Origin: Plesiomonas sp051652165
GTDB lineage: Bacteria > Pseudomonadota > Gammaproteobacteria > Enterobacterales > CAMTGL01
DNA length: 64,000 nt
NCBI RefSeq assembly: GCF_051652165.1
Contig: NZ_JBOFTR010000003.1
Coordinates: 62,001 to 126,000, forward strand
Reading direction: 5' to 3'
This document shows positions 63,594-64,000 of this stretch, piece by piece. The stretch's first letter is position 1; each line of letters starts with the position of its first letter. Both the position numbers and the translations under genes were made by a program. The notes under the pieces are model-generated. The model was not told the origin of the DNA. It was given only the letters and a program-made list of their open reading frames with translations, and searched no databases.

Positions 63594-63809
63594 ATGCCAG
63601 TAATTAAAGTACGTGAAAACGAGCCGTTCGACGTTGCACTGCGTCGTTTCAAGCGTTCATGCGAAAAAGCAGGTATCCTGTCTGAAGTTCGCCGTCGTGA
63701 ATTTTACGAAAAACCAACTACCGAGCGTAAGCGCGCTAAAGCATCTGCTGTTAAGCGTCACGCGAAGAAGCTGGCTCGTGAAAACGCACGCCGCACTCGT
63801 CTGTACTAA
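63594..63809 (+). CDS. rpsU: 30S ribosomal protein bS21
   Basis: A 71-residue basic protein identical in plan to E. coli bS21 (MPVIKVRENEPFDVALRRFK ... ENARRTRLY), needed for initiation near the anti-Shine-Dalgarno. GAGGTAAG lies upstream. It is first gene of the rpsU-dnaG-rpoD operon; dnaG is expected just beyond the right edge. A possible -10 (TACAAT, 63490-63495) lies about 100 bases upstream without a clear -35. Confidence 0.97.
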   Translation: MPVIKVRENEPFDVALRRFKRSCEKAGILSEVRRREFYEKPTTERKRAKASAVKRHAKKLARENARRTRLY

Positions 63810-63975
63810 TACAATGGCGTACTCGGTTATTGTGTAGTCCACACTCTACAAACCGCTGAGTACGTTTAGCCTTCGGGCTTGTCTGATCCTTATGTAATAT
63901 AATGATTTTTCACGATTAGTGATCTCTTATTATTTTCCATAACAGGAAAGACGATTTACGCTGTATTAGCAAAAT

Positions 63976-63999
63976 AAAAAAGGGATTTATCCCTTTTTT
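63976..63999 (+). terminator. terminator after rpsU
   Basis: AAAAAAGGGAT / ATCCCTTTTTT with a 2-base loop at the window edge, matching the partial terminator found between rpsU and dnaG in E. coli. Confidence 0.8.
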
Positions 64000-64000
64000 A

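Overview
The window looks like chromosome from a gammaproteobacterium in or near the Enterobacterales. The evidence is gene order. yhbQ/yhbS/ubiT/ubiUV-like genes, rraB|argF, pyrBI-ridA, ftsP-plsC, hldE-glnE-ygiF and ygiM-cca-uppP-folK-folB|plsY-tsaD|rpsU all follow the E. coli plan, but several blocks are split by inserted genes. Base composition is mid-range and falls in the accessory stretches. The species cannot be fixed from the sequence alone.

Layout. 1-7509: a poorly characterised catabolic/transport cluster of the EF_0829-EF_0839 (TIGR03577-03583) type. It has a KDGP aldolase, a DgaE-like PLP lyase, an amidohydrolase, two DUF4310/4311 membrane proteins, DUF4312, the SFCGS glycine-rich protein and a PRD protein, facing a divergent PRD activator and an orphan EIIA. 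7700-14700: tRNA-Asn, tRNA-Phe and tRNA-Thr genes in duplicated blocks, interleaved with membrane transporters (Gate-domain, NupC-like, YfcC-like) and an M14-type amidohydrolase. 14700-18500: a GIY-YIG protein, ornithine decarboxylase with an SpeFL-type ornithine-sensing leader peptide, and a GyrI-like gene broken by an in-frame stop. 18865-24925: a peptide-binding protein and an RND efflux pair. 25000-30550: yhbS, ubiT, a GGDEF-EAL protein and ubiUV (anaerobic ubiquinone synthesis). 30750-31700: a decayed intimin/invasin gene. 32300-36400: rraB, argF with two ARG boxes, and pyrBI with a UTP-type attenuator and leader peptide, then ridA. 36700-53440: ftsP, plsC, a LysR regulator, yjeH, hldE, lpxL, glnE, a chemoreceptor, ygiF and a PhoU-like/Pit phosphate transporter pair. 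53570-58100: ygiM, then an AT-rich repeat-bearing insertion with a broken pentapeptide-repeat gene and a nine-copy hexamer repeat, then exeB-exeA of type II secretion. 58349-64000: cca, uppP, folK, folB, plsY, tsaD and rpsU.

How the parts work together. Arginine/ornithine recurs: argF makes citrulline from ornithine and carries ARG boxes, ornithine decarboxylase is set up to sense ornithine through its leader peptide, and the YfcC-like carrier (a family tied to basic amino acids) has weaker tandem ARG-box-like sites. Envelope functions form a second theme (lpxL, hldE, plsC, plsY, uppP, ftsP, exeAB, the RND pump). The best candidate for an undescribed system is the cluster at 1-7509. It has PTS-style control (PRD activator, EIIA, PRD protein) but no recognisable PTS permease. 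Two DUF membrane proteins and two small soluble proteins occupy that place, upstream of aminosugar-acid-type catabolic enzymes.
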